Assembly (NCBI GenBank): GCA_052034255.1
Contig: JBPOIU010000093.1
Span: 1 to 13,770, forward strand
Direction of reading: 5' to 3'
DNA: 13,770 bases
DNA from: JADJEK01 sp052034255
Lineage (GTDB): Bacteria; Planctomycetota; B15-G4; JADJEK01
The notes under the pieces are model-generated. The model saw only the letters and a list, made by a program, of their open reading frames with translations, did not search any database and was not told the DNA's origin. Shown piece by piece: positions 1 to 6,886 of the stretch (positions are counted from its first letter, which is position 1; each line of letters starts with the position of its first letter). Made by a program: the position numbers and the translations under genes.

Positions 1-1243
1 TCGGCGACTGTCCGTTGAACGCGACTTCGCCGCTGCCGAGGTCGACACCCGCGGCCGGAGTCGTCGCCGGCACGATCTTGAACAACTCGCCGTTGTGATC
101 GCAGATCAGGATCTCGCCGCAGGCGTCTTCACCGAACGAGCTCACCGACGTGATCGCGCTCGCACCCGGAGGATCGAGCTCGGTGGTGCGCACGGTCAAC
201 GCCGTCACGGCACCGCCGACGACCCTGTAGGACCAGATCTTGTTCGAGACGTAGTCGGCGAAGAAGTACGTGCCCTTCAGGTCCGGGATCGCGCAGCCGC
301 GATAGACGTAGCCACCCGTGATCGAGAAACCACCCGCCGCGTTGTGCTGATACGTGTGGATCGGGTCGGTGAAGATCGGGTCGTTGCAGGCCGGCGTTCC
401 GACCGGGCAGTTGCCCGTGCCGAAGCAGTTGTTGCCTTCCATGATCTTCCAACCGAAGTTCGCGCCCGAGCCGGTCCCGGCCGGGACGAAGTTGATCTCC
501 TCGATCGCGTTCTGACCGACGTCGGCCAAGTGGAGATCACCCGTTTCACGGTCGAAGCTCCAGCGCCACGGATTGCGGACGCCCGTCGCCCAGATCAGAT
601 CGAGGATGCCGTCGGTCGGCGCCACGAACGGATTCGTGGGCGGCGGAACCAGCCAGTTGTCGGGATCGATGCGGATGATCTTCCCGAGGTACGTCGTGCC
701 CTTCTGCGCGTTGCACGGCGAGTCGCCGCTCCCGCCGCCGTCGCCGGTTCCGATGTAGAGGTAGCCATCCGGCCCGAACTGGATGCAACCACCGTTGTGG
801 TTCGAGTTGGTCGGGTGTGCCACCGGTCCGAACACGACGGTTCCGGAGTTCGGGTCCGCGGTGTCGTCGGTGATGCGCGTGAAGCGTTCGACGACGAGTG
901 CGCCGTCCGTCTTGCGCGTGTAGTAGACGAAGAAGAAACCATTCGTCGCGTACGCCGGATGGAACGCCAGGCCGAGCAAGCCGCGTTCACCGCCCGAAAG
1001 GACCTTCGGCGTGGCGATGTCGAGGAACGCGGACGCGTTCAGCGTGCCGTTCTTGAGGATCCGAATGCGGCCGGCCTGCTCGACGATGAAGATGCGGGAC
1101 TCGTCACCCGGCGACGCCGTCGCGTAGACGGGGGACGACAGACCGGCGGCGATGCGCACGGTCGTCAGCGCGGTGGGTGGAGCCGCGAACGTGGAGCCGA
1201 CGAGGACGCCGAGCGCGGCGATGGACGCCGTGAGCTTGAGCAT
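1..1243 (-). CDS. Secreted PQQ-dependent sugar dehydrogenase (GSDH family), 3' end outside window
   Basis: This is a soluble aldose-dehydrogenase-like six-bladed beta-propeller, predicted to oxidise sugars or related polyols with PQQ outside the cytoplasm. The frame is open to base 1, so the C-terminus is missing and about 414 residues are visible. Residues 1-20 form a Sec signal peptide (MLKLTASIAALGVLVGSTFA). Family motifs in order are ERGLLGLAFHP (86-96), NHNGG with the likely catalytic His149, FGPDGYLYIGTGDGG (156-170), a GKIIRIDP strand, VRNPWRWSFD (222-231), ADVGQ, GANFGW, ITGGYVYRG and GTYFFADY. The start at 1243 is preferred over the ATG at 1252 because AGGAG (1253-1257) lies 9 nt upstream of 1243 but abuts 1252. 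The family assignment is firm; substrate and PQQ use are inferred. Several Cys residues in the insert before ITGG suggest disulfides and export. Confidence 0.93.
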   Translation of the reverse strand, partial: MLKLTASIAALGVLVGSTFAAPPTALTTVRIAAGLSSPVYATASPGDESRIFIVEQAGRIRILKNGTLNASAFLDIATPKVLSGGERGLLGLAFHPAYATNGFFFVYYTRKTDGALVVERFTRITDDTADPNSGTVVFGPVAHPTNSNHNGGCIQFGPDGYLYIGTGDGGGSGDSPCNAQKGTTYLGKIIRIDPDNWLVPPPTNPFVAPTDGILDLIWATGVRNPWRWSFDRETGDLHLADVGQNAIEEINFVPAGTGSGANFGWKIMEGNNCFGTGNCPVGTPACNDPIFTDPIHTYQHNAAGGFSITGGYVYRGCAIPDLKGTYFFADYVSNKIWSYRVVGGAVTALTVRTTELDPPGASAITSVSSFGEDACGEILICDHNGELFKIVPATTPAAGVDLGSGEVAFNGQSP

Positions 1244-1252
1244 GAGGAACAT

Positions 1253-1257
1253 CTCCT
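1253..1257 (-). promoter_or_regulatory. Shine-Dalgarno site that fixes the sugar dehydrogenase start
   Basis: AGGAG on the minus strand lies 9 nt upstream of the ATG at 1243 and directly against the ATG at 1252. The spacing argues for initiation at 1243, which also gives a cleaner signal peptide. Confidence 0.55.
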
Positions 1258-1350
1258 GGATGTTGGACGAGTCGGGAGAGCAATGCGTGGCGCTTGGACG
1301 TCGCGCGCACCGCGGAAGGTTCTGAGAATCGGGCGGCGACGGACGCGGGA

Positions 1351-1379
1351 ACGATAACCCAGCCCCGGACGATGGTCAA
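1351..1379 (-). promoter_or_regulatory. Sigma70-like promoter for the sugar dehydrogenase gene
   Basis: On the minus strand, TTGACC (1379-1374, 5 of 6 to the -35 consensus) is followed by a 17-nt spacer and TATCGT (1356-1351, 4 of 6 to TATAAT). A start near 1344 would leave a leader of about 100 nt before the ATG at 1243. It lies in the divergent gap, close to the possible -10 (TAGAAT, 1407-1412) of the plus-strand operon. This comes from pattern matching only. Confidence 0.4.
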
Positions 1380-1441
1380 CGCGGGCGACCCGGGCTCCCC
1401 CCTGGTTAGAATCCGCGCCCTTCGCCTCCGGAGCGCAGCGC

Positions 1442-2638
1442 ATGAACTCGAGCCCCACGTCTCTCGCCGACTGGCGCAAGGAATTCCCGATCCTCGAGCG
1501 CTGCACGCACCTGATCTCGCATTCGCTCGGCGCGATGCCGAAGGGCACGTTCGACCGGCTGCACGACTACGCGGAGTTGTGGAACACCCGCGGCATCCGC
1601 GCGTGGGCCGAAGGCTGGTGGGACAAGCCGCTGACCACCGGGGACCTGCTGGCGCCGATCCTCGGCGTGTCGCCCGGCTCGGTCGTGATGCACCAAAACG
1701 TCTCGATCGCGGTCGCGCTGATCTACTCGTGCTTCGACTTCGTCGCGCCTCGCAACAAGCTGGTCTACACCGACATGAACTTCCCGTCGGTGATGTACGT
1801 CAGCGAGGCCCATCGACGGGCGGGCGCCGAAGTCGTCATGGTCCACTCCCACGACGGCATCGGCGTCGACACGGACGCCGTGCTCGCGGCGATCGACGAG
1901 CGGACGCTGCTCGTCCCGATCTCCCACGTGTTGTTCCGCTCGGCGTTCATCCAGGACGTTCGCGCGATCACGAAGCGCGCGCACGACGTCGGCGCGAAGG
2001 TCGTCCTCGACTGCTACCAATCGGCCGGCACCGTGCCGCTGCACCTCGAAGAATGGGGCGTGGATTTCGCCGTCGGCGGATCGGTCAAGTGGCTGATCGG
2101 CGGACCGGGAGCCGGTTGGCTGTACGTGCGCAAGGACCATCGCACCACGCTGGAGCCGCGCATCACCGGTTGGGCCGCGCACGAACATCCGTTCGAGTTC
2201 GAGATCGGACCGATCCACTACGCGAACGACATGCGCCGCTTCCTGCACGGCTCGCCCGGTGTTCCGGCGTTGTACGCGGCGGAAACGGGCTACCGCATCG
2301 TCGCCGAGGTCGGGGTCGACGCCATCCGCACCAACTCGATTCGACAGACCGAGCGCATGATCGCGAAGGCCGACGACCTCGGGATCACCGTGAAGTCGCC
2401 GCGTGACTCGAAACGGCGTGGCGGCACGATCGTGCTCGACGTGCCGCACGGCAAGGCGGTCACGCAGGAGCTGAATCGCCGCGAAATCCTGTGCGACTAC
2501 CGTCCTGGCGCCGGCGTTCGCATGTCGGCGCACTTCTACAACACCGACGCAGAGCTCGACCACGCACTCGACTCGATCCGCTCGATCCTCGACACGAAGG
2601 CGTACGCGGCGCACATGAACGCGAAGACCGCGTACTGA
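1442..2638 (+). CDS. Kynureninase-like PLP-dependent enzyme (aminotransferase class V fold)
   Basis: A fold-type I PLP enzyme of 398 residues, closest in motif layout to kynureninase, which cleaves kynurenine to anthranilate and alanine. VVLDCYQSAGTVPL (187-200) carries the cofactor Asp190. GGSVKWLIGGPGAGW holds the Schiff-base Lys216, 26 residues further on, the same spacing as Asp201/Lys227 of Pseudomonas fluorescens kynureninase. HVLFRSAFIQD matches the family's H-V-x-[YF]-R segment. The C-terminal half has the kynureninase-like RRG, GxxV, DYRPGAGVR and YNT elements. Val215 replaces the Tyr that normally precedes the lysine, so another C-alpha/C-beta lyase or desulfurase-like activity is possible. 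GGAG at 1430-1433 supports the ATG start, and TAGAAT at 1407-1412 is a possible -10 without a clear -35. It is the first gene of a four-gene operon, 31 bp ahead of the CoA ligase. Confidence 0.82.
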   Translation: MNSSPTSLADWRKEFPILERCTHLISHSLGAMPKGTFDRLHDYAELWNTRGIRAWAEGWWDKPLTTGDLLAPILGVSPGSVVMHQNVSIAVALIYSCFDFVAPRNKLVYTDMNFPSVMYVSEAHRRAGAEVVMVHSHDGIGVDTDAVLAAIDERTLLVPISHVLFRSAFIQDVRAITKRAHDVGAKVVLDCYQSAGTVPLHLEEWGVDFAVGGSVKWLIGGPGAGWLYVRKDHRTTLEPRITGWAAHEHPFEFEIGPIHYANDMRRFLHGSPGVPALYAAETGYRIVAEVGVDAIRTNSIRQTERMIAKADDLGITVKSPRDSKRRGGTIVLDVPHGKAVTQELNRREILCDYRPGAGVRMSAHFYNTDAELDHALDSIRSILDTKAYAAHMNAKTAY

Positions 2639-2669
2639 TCCTCTCGCTCACCAGCCAAGGACGGTCTCC

Positions 2670-4280
2670 ATGACGTTCACGTTGCCCGACCGCTTCAACA
2701 TGGTGCGCTACTTCCTCGAGCACAACCTCGAGGCAGGACGCGGCTCGTCGCGCGCGCTGTGGTGTCGCGGGCGCGATGGCGCGGTGCGCGAGTACTCGTA
2801 CGCGGACGTCGACGGCGCCGTGAATCGCGCGGGACGCTTGTTGCTCGACCTCGGCGTCGAGCCCGAACAGCGCGTGTTGTTGGCGATCGGTGACGGGCTC
2901 GATTGGGTCGCCGCGTGGCTCGCGGCGATCAAGATCGGCGCGGTCGCGTGCTCCGTGAACCCGTTGCTGCCCGCGGACGACTACGCGTACTACCTCGACT
3001 ACACGCGGGCGAAGGTCGCGCTGAGCGATTTGGATTCGACTCCGCGCATGCTCGAAGTCGTGCGCGACGCGCGCTTCTTGCGCGCGTTGCTCGTGACCGA
3101 GCACGACGCGCCTCCGGCCGCGCCCGCGGGAACGCGCGCGTCGATCGTCGATTGGCGGCGCGCTCACGCCGCACAACGGGATCAGCTCAGCGCCGCGGAC
3201 ACGTGGAAGGACGACGTCGCCGTTTGGTTGTTCACGTCCGGGACCACCGGCAAGCCGAAGGCAGCGGTCCACTTCCATCACGACTTCGTGTTCAACGCCG
3301 AGCACTACGCGAAGGACGTGCTGCAGTTGTCGCCGAGCGATCGCACGCTCGGCGTACCGAAGCTGTTCTTCGGCTACGCGACCGGCACGAACCTGTTGTT
3401 CCCGTTCGCGGCCGGCGCCTGCGTCGGGTTGTTCCAGGACAAGAGCAAGCCCGAGGTCATCCTCGATCAGGTCCGCCGATTCCATCCGACCGTGTTGTGC
3501 GCGGTGCCCACCGCGTTGAACGGCTTGCTCGCATTGGAGGACGCGAAGCGCTCGGACTTCTCCGGCATGCGCTACGCGACCTCCGCCGGCGAAGCGCTGC
3601 CGCCCGAGCTGTACCACCGCTTCAAAGACCGCTTCGGCGTCGAGATCCTCGATGGCATCGGCTCGGCCGAGATGTTCCACGTCTTCATCTCGAACTATCC
3701 CGGCAAGGTCCGCCCCGGCACGCTCGGAACGCTCGTGCCCGGGTACGAGGCGCGCCTCGTCGGCCCCGACGGCACGGATGCGCCCGCCGGCGAGCCCGGC
3801 ACGCTGTGGATCAAGGGTGGCTCGGCGGCACTGCAGTATTTCGCGGCGCGCGAGAAGTCGCGCGCGACGTTCCTCGGCGACTGGGTCGTCACGGCGGACC
3901 AATTCCGGCTCGATGCCGATGGCTACTTCCACTACGAGGGTCGGACCGACGACATGCTCAAGGTCGGCGGCATCTTCGTGTCGCCGCTCGAGATCGAGTC
4001 CTGCCTGCTGCAGCATCCGTCCGTCCGCGAAGTCGCGGTCGTCGGTTACACCGAAGACGATCTCGTGAAGCCCGAAGCGTTCGTGGTCGTGAACGCAGGC
4101 GCGAACGCCGGTTCGGCGCTCGCGCAGGAGCTGCAGGCGTTCGTGAAGACGCGCCTCGCTCCGTACAAGTACCCGCGGCGCGTGACGTTCCTCGACGCGC
4201 TGCCGCGCAATGACCGCGGCAAGTGCGAGAAGAAACTGCTGCGCAGCGCGTCGACCACGAGCGGCGGAGCCGGCGCGTGA
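2670..4280 (+). CDS. Benzoate/2-aminobenzoate-type acyl-CoA ligase
   Basis: An ANL-superfamily adenylating enzyme (536 residues) of the benzoate-CoA ligase subfamily. It activates an aryl acid with ATP and loads it onto CoA in the cytoplasm. The P-loop is TSGTTGKPK (189-197). FFGYATGTNLLFPF (233-246) matches the characteristic FFxYGxGN segment of benzoate-CoA ligases, and DGIGSAEMFHVF (328-339) matches their DGIGSTEMLH motif. The hinge region has YHYEGRTDD-like residues followed by KVGG, and the catalytic lysine is Lys518 in RNDRGK. Length is normal for the family. AAGGA at 2657-2661 supports this ATG. The upstream kynureninase-like gene makes anthranilate or a hydroxyanthranilate the most attractive substrate, but benzoate, 4-hydroxybenzoate or others cannot be excluded from sequence alone. 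Its stop codon overlaps the next start (GTGA). Confidence 0.92.
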   Translation: MTFTLPDRFNMVRYFLEHNLEAGRGSSRALWCRGRDGAVREYSYADVDGAVNRAGRLLLDLGVEPEQRVLLAIGDGLDWVAAWLAAIKIGAVACSVNPLLPADDYAYYLDYTRAKVALSDLDSTPRMLEVVRDARFLRALLVTEHDAPPAAPAGTRASIVDWRRAHAAQRDQLSAADTWKDDVAVWLFTSGTTGKPKAAVHFHHDFVFNAEHYAKDVLQLSPSDRTLGVPKLFFGYATGTNLLFPFAAGACVGLFQDKSKPEVILDQVRRFHPTVLCAVPTALNGLLALEDAKRSDFSGMRYATSAGEALPPELYHRFKDRFGVEILDGIGSAEMFHVFISNYPGKVRPGTLGTLVPGYEARLVGPDGTDAPAGEPGTLWIKGGSAALQYFAAREKSRATFLGDWVVTADQFRLDADGYFHYEGRTDDMLKVGGIFVSPLEIESCLLQHPSVREVAVVGYTEDDLVKPEAFVVVNAGANAGSALAQELQAFVKTRLAPYKYPRRVTFLDALPRNDRGKCEKKLLRSASTTSGGAGA

Positions 4281-5038
4281 CGCGATCACTCGATCTGCGG
4301 CTCGCGACGACCGCCGACGTCCATGCCATGGGCACGGCGGCTCGCGCGGCGTTGTTGCCGTTGGGTTCGACCGAGGCGCATGGCCCCCATCTGCCGCTGG
4401 CGACCGACGTCGTCATCGCGCACACGACCGCGACCCGGGCCGCGACGCGCTTGGCCGCCGCTGGCGTGGGCACGCTCGTGCTGCCCGCGATCCCGTACGC
4501 GGTCACCGAGTTCCTGAAGCCGTTCTCCGGGACGATCTCGGTGCGCGCCGACGCCATCGCGGCGCTGATCGACGACATCGCGGCGTCGGTGTTCGCGCAG
4601 GGAGTGCGCGTGCTCGCGTTGGTGAACGGCCACCTCGAACCCGAACACGGTCGCATGCTGAAGGACTGCGCACGTCGCATCACCGCGACCGGTCGCGGCA
4701 TCGCCGTGTTCCCGGACCAGCGCCGCCCTCCGACCGTGTCGCAACTCGGCGACGAATTCGGGCGCGGCGGCGGCCATGCCGGCGGTTTCGAGACGTCGCT
4801 GGTGCTCGCGGCGGAGCCGCATGCCGTGCGGGACGAACGCCGTTCGTTGCCGCCGAACTTCGTCGACCTCGCGCAACGCATGAAGGACGGAGCGACCGAC
4901 GCGATCGCCGCCGGCGGGCCTCGCGCGTACTTCGGAGACCCGGCCCAGGCCACGGCCGCCGAGGGTGATCGGCTCTACGAGGTGATGGCGAAGATGGTCG
5001 AGGACGCGGTGATCGCGGCACTCGCCCCAGGAGCTTGA
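4277..5038 (+). CDS. Creatininase-family metal-dependent amidohydrolase
   Basis: A 253-residue member of the family that includes creatinine amidohydrolase, the mycofactocin protease MftE and the archaeal formamide hydrolase ArfB. The metal-site pattern is complete: PLGSTEAHGPHLPLATD gives Glu33, His35 and Asp44, and NGHLE gives His119 and Glu121. The catalytic-region motif GGHAGGFETS holds His167 and Glu172, and a C-terminal FGDPAQAT element is present. The GHxE form is like true creatininases (GHYE) rather than the GHGGN of MftE and ArfB. The start is the GTG at 4277, whose GTGA overlaps the ligase stop, with GGAG at 4266-4269. An upstream in-frame GTG at 4223 would intrude on the ligase's conserved tail and is unlikely. 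Operon context suggests it cuts an amide or formamide linked to the aryl-acid pathway. The family call is firm, the substrate unknown. Confidence 0.9.
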   Translation: MTRSLDLRLATTADVHAMGTAARAALLPLGSTEAHGPHLPLATDVVIAHTTATRAATRLAAAGVGTLVLPAIPYAVTEFLKPFSGTISVRADAIAALIDDIAASVFAQGVRVLALVNGHLEPEHGRMLKDCARRITATGRGIAVFPDQRRPPTVSQLGDEFGRGGGHAGGFETSLVLAAEPHAVRDERRSLPPNFVDLAQRMKDGATDAIAAGGPRAYFGDPAQATAAEGDRLYEVMAKMVEDAVIAALAPGA

Positions 5039-5041
5039 CCG

Positions 5042-5473
5042 ATGGCGTTCGCGACCGAACTCACCGTCCGTTTCGGCGACTGCGATCGCGCCGGGATCGC
5101 GTACTACCCGGTGATCTTCCATTACTGCCACGTGGCGTTCGAGGAGTTCTTCGAGCGCGGCGTCGGCATCCCGTATCCGACTCTCGTGAACGAGCGCCAC
5201 CTCGGCTTCCCGATGGGCCACATCGACGCGAGCTTCGAGTCGCCGTTCCAATACGGCATGAAAGTGACCGTTCGCGTCGAAGTCCTGAAGGTCGGAACGA
5301 AGTCGACGCAGTGGCGCTACACGTTCTTCGATCGCGACCGCGGAACGCGCCTCGCTCGATGCGTCGCGGACACGGTCGCCGTCGACATGCGCAAGTTCAC
5401 GTCGACCGCGGTCCCCGACGACTTGCGTTCGGCGTTCGCACGCTGCGGCGCACCGGAATCGGACGCCGTTTGA
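5042..5473 (+). CDS. 4-hydroxybenzoyl-CoA-type acyl-CoA thioesterase (hotdog fold)
   Basis: A 143-residue single hotdog-fold protein. The N-terminal FGDCDRAGIAYYP (11-23) matches the FGDCDPAGIVWYP of Pseudomonas 4-hydroxybenzoyl-CoA thioesterase, with Asp15 equivalent to its catalytic aspartate. The later PMGHIDASFESPFQYG segment corresponds to the conserved strand before the central sheet. Length is as expected for the family. It starts 3 nt after the creatininase-family gene, with AGGAG at 5029-5033, and closes the operon. It probably hydrolyses an aryl-CoA made by the ligase or rescues stalled CoA esters. The YbgC-like short-chain thioesterases share the fold, so specificity is inferred. 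Its last 77 bp are overlapped, antisense, by the frame of the anti-sigma gene. Confidence 0.9.
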   Translation: MAFATELTVRFGDCDRAGIAYYPVIFHYCHVAFEEFFERGVGIPYPTLVNERHLGFPMGHIDASFESPFQYGMKVTVRVEVLKVGTKSTQWRYTFFDRDRGTRLARCVADTVAVDMRKFTSTAVPDDLRSAFARCGAPESDAV

Positions 5474-5813
5474 GCCGAGCGCGAGCGCCGTTCGTCGCGG
5501 CGCGCTCCGCCACACCGCGCGCCGCGAGGCGCGCGACGACCGCCGTGAAGCGCTGGAAGCCGCGAGCGAGCGTGTCGTCGCGCCTCTGACCGCGAGCGCG
5601 CGCCGAGCCGTCGATCACGACCACGAGCGTCGCGAGCGCACGCGCACAGCGCCGACAGTGCGGCAGATGGGACTCGACGCGCGTGATCGCGCGGGCGTCG
5701 AGTTCCTGGTCGAGATAGGCGGACAGCGCGGCGACGACGGCGGCGCAACGACGCCGCTTGGCCGCGGCCCGCGCCGCGGCGGATCGCGAAGTCGATGGCT
5801 GGGCTGGGTTCAC
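5397..5813 (-). CDS. Zinc-finger (zf-HC2) anti-sigma factor without membrane segment
   Basis: A 138-residue protein carrying an anti-sigma zinc finger: Cys23, then 25 residues, then His49-x3-Cys53-x2-Cys56 (HLPHCRRC), with the typical SAYLDQEL helix before it. It should bind and silence the sigma factor encoded immediately upstream. The start is the GTG at 5813, whose GTGA contains the sigma stop codon; AGGAGG at 5819-5824 lies 5 nt upstream. No transmembrane stretch is present, so this would be a cytoplasmic anti-sigma. The C-terminal third is Arg-rich and low in recognisable structure, and the last 77 bp run antisense through the thioesterase gene. The finger and start are well supported. 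The exact C-terminus is less certain, since a sequencing frameshift could lengthen the frame artificially. Confidence 0.8.
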   Translation of the reverse strand: MNPAQPSTSRSAAARAAAKRRRCAAVVAALSAYLDQELDARAITRVESHLPHCRRCARALATLVVVIDGSARARGQRRDDTLARGFQRFTAVVARLAARGVAERAATNGARARLKRRPIPVRRSVRTPNASRRGPRST

Positions 5814-6595
5814 GATGACCTCCTCGTCTCGCCGCGCAGCGCGGCGGCGACGACGTTCAACACGCGAAGTCGGGCACGCCGTATCACCATGCCGGCGTGG
5901 TTCTGGGACAGGTTCAGCGCCGCTCCGATCTCGCGGTAGGAGCGGCCTTCGCTCTCGCGCATCTCCAACGCCCGGCGCCAGCGCGGCGGCAAGCGCGCAA
6001 GCCCCGCGGCCGCGAGTCGGACGAAGAGGTCGAGAGCGCGCGCGTGGGCATCGCACGCCTCGGACGCGGTGACCAGCGCCCATGGCTCGTCCCCCGCCGC
6101 CTCGGGCTCCCGCACCAAGCTCGCGTCGACGTCGGGCTCATGGCGGCGCTTGCGTTGCCATTGCCGCAGGATGTTCGCGGCGATCACGAACATCCACCCG
6201 GTGAAGCTCGAGTGGGCCGTGGGCCGAAACATCGACGCCTTCGTCAGCAGCGTCAGGAACGTTTCGGCGACCGCGTCGTCGGCGTCGGCCTTCGACGCCA
6301 AGGTCCTGGCCTTGGCCCGACAGAACGCGAGCAGCACGCGGTGATTCAGTAGGTACAGCAGCTCGAGCGCGTCGCCTCCTCCCTGCTCGCGGACGACGAC
6401 CATCAGCGCTCGCGAGACGCGCTCGCGGTCCGCGTCGTTCCCGGCCCGCGGTCGTGGCACGCGCAGGGGACAACCGCTGGCGCGCAACCGCGCGTTCAAG
6501 GCTCGCAGGCGCGGCAGGATCTCCTCGTGGGCGTCGAGACGCATCGCTCCGCGACGCGCCGCCGACTTCTTGGATCCGGCCGCCACCGACGCCAT
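5810..6595 (-). CDS. Sigma-70 family RNA polymerase sigma factor, ECF-like
   Basis: This has the two-domain layout of an ECF-type sigma factor. Counting from the ATG at 6595, region 2 spans about residues 76-152 (ADADDAVAETFLTLL, then FTGWMFVIAANILRQWQRKR, resembling the -10-recognition helix). Region 4 spans about 199-250 (LARLPPRWRRALEMRESEG, then YREIGAALNLSQNHAGMVIRRAR, a helix-turn-helix). It is paired with, and overlaps by 4 nt, a zinc-finger anti-sigma gene. The predicted protein (261 residues) is longer than usual because of an N-terminal stretch of about 75 residues with no recognised domain. The start is uncertain: the ATG at 6544 (244 aa, GGAG only 2 nt upstream) is an alternative, and neither site has a well-spaced Shine-Dalgarno. 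The frame stays open further upstream, but that part is Arg-rich and overlaps the divergent gene. Confidence 0.85.
   Translation of the reverse strand: MASVAAGSKKSAARRGAMRLDAHEEILPRLRALNARLRASGCPLRVPRPRAGNDADRERVSRALMVVVREQGGGDALELLYLLNHRVLLAFCRAKARTLASKADADDAVAETFLTLLTKASMFRPTAHSSFTGWMFVIAANILRQWQRKRRHEPDVDASLVREPEAAGDEPWALVTASEACDAHARALDLFVRLAAAGLARLPPRWRRALEMRESEGRSYREIGAALNLSQNHAGMVIRRARLRVLNVVAAALRGETRRSS
5819..5824 (-). promoter_or_regulatory. Strong Shine-Dalgarno inside the sigma-factor 3' end
   Basis: AGGAGG on the minus strand lies within the last codons of the sigma gene, 5 nt before the GTG of the anti-sigma gene. Together with the GTGA stop/start overlap it indicates translational coupling, which would keep the two proteins in step. 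Confidence 0.65.
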
Positions 6596-6886
6596 CAGCG
6601 CGGTGTCCACGGGGACGGCGAGCGTGCTCTTGACGGCGCCCGCGGCGCGACTGGAGACGGAGTACTCACGGCGAACCTCCCGACCACTCCTCCGACGCGG
6701 CTGCTGCGAGGAGAATCCCTCGCGGCGATCGCTGCGAGCGCCAAGCGCGTCGGTCCCTGGCAGATGCGCGCCGGCGCGGAACATAACACCGCGAATTCGA
6801 CTCGTCCGTCGCGCAGCCCCCCGAGGCACCGATGGAACGGCCGGTCGCGCCTTCCCCGCCGACCAGTTCGGCGGCAGGATCGGGGC
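6596..6886. other. Divergent intergenic region between sigma factor and tRNA dihydrouridine synthase
   Basis: This stretch must hold the promoters of both flanking genes. Frames remain open through it on both strands, but their translations are Arg/Ser-rich shadows typical of GC-rich DNA. Around 6777-6800 the sequence is locally AT-richer (GGAACATAACACC). CATAAC (6782-6787) could serve as a plus-strand -10, and its complement TATGTT as a minus-strand one; neither has a convincing -35. The GGAAC there also resembles an ECF -35, but I see no matching -10. Confidence 0.4.

Noticed and set aside
95..1357. 420-codon plus-strand frame over the sugar dehydrogenase
   Set aside because: The minus strand reads an unmistakable PQQ dehydrogenase with signal peptide; the plus frame is its shadow.
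2460..4289. 609-codon open frame on the minus strand opposite the CoA ligase
   Set aside because: It is rich in Arg, Glu and Val with no domain, and lies antisense to a clearly conserved ligase; a GC-rich shadow frame.
6527..6886. In-frame upstream extension of the dihydrouridine synthase
   Set aside because: It would overlap the sigma gene antisense and push the N-terminal APMEG strand 120 residues inward, unlike the family.
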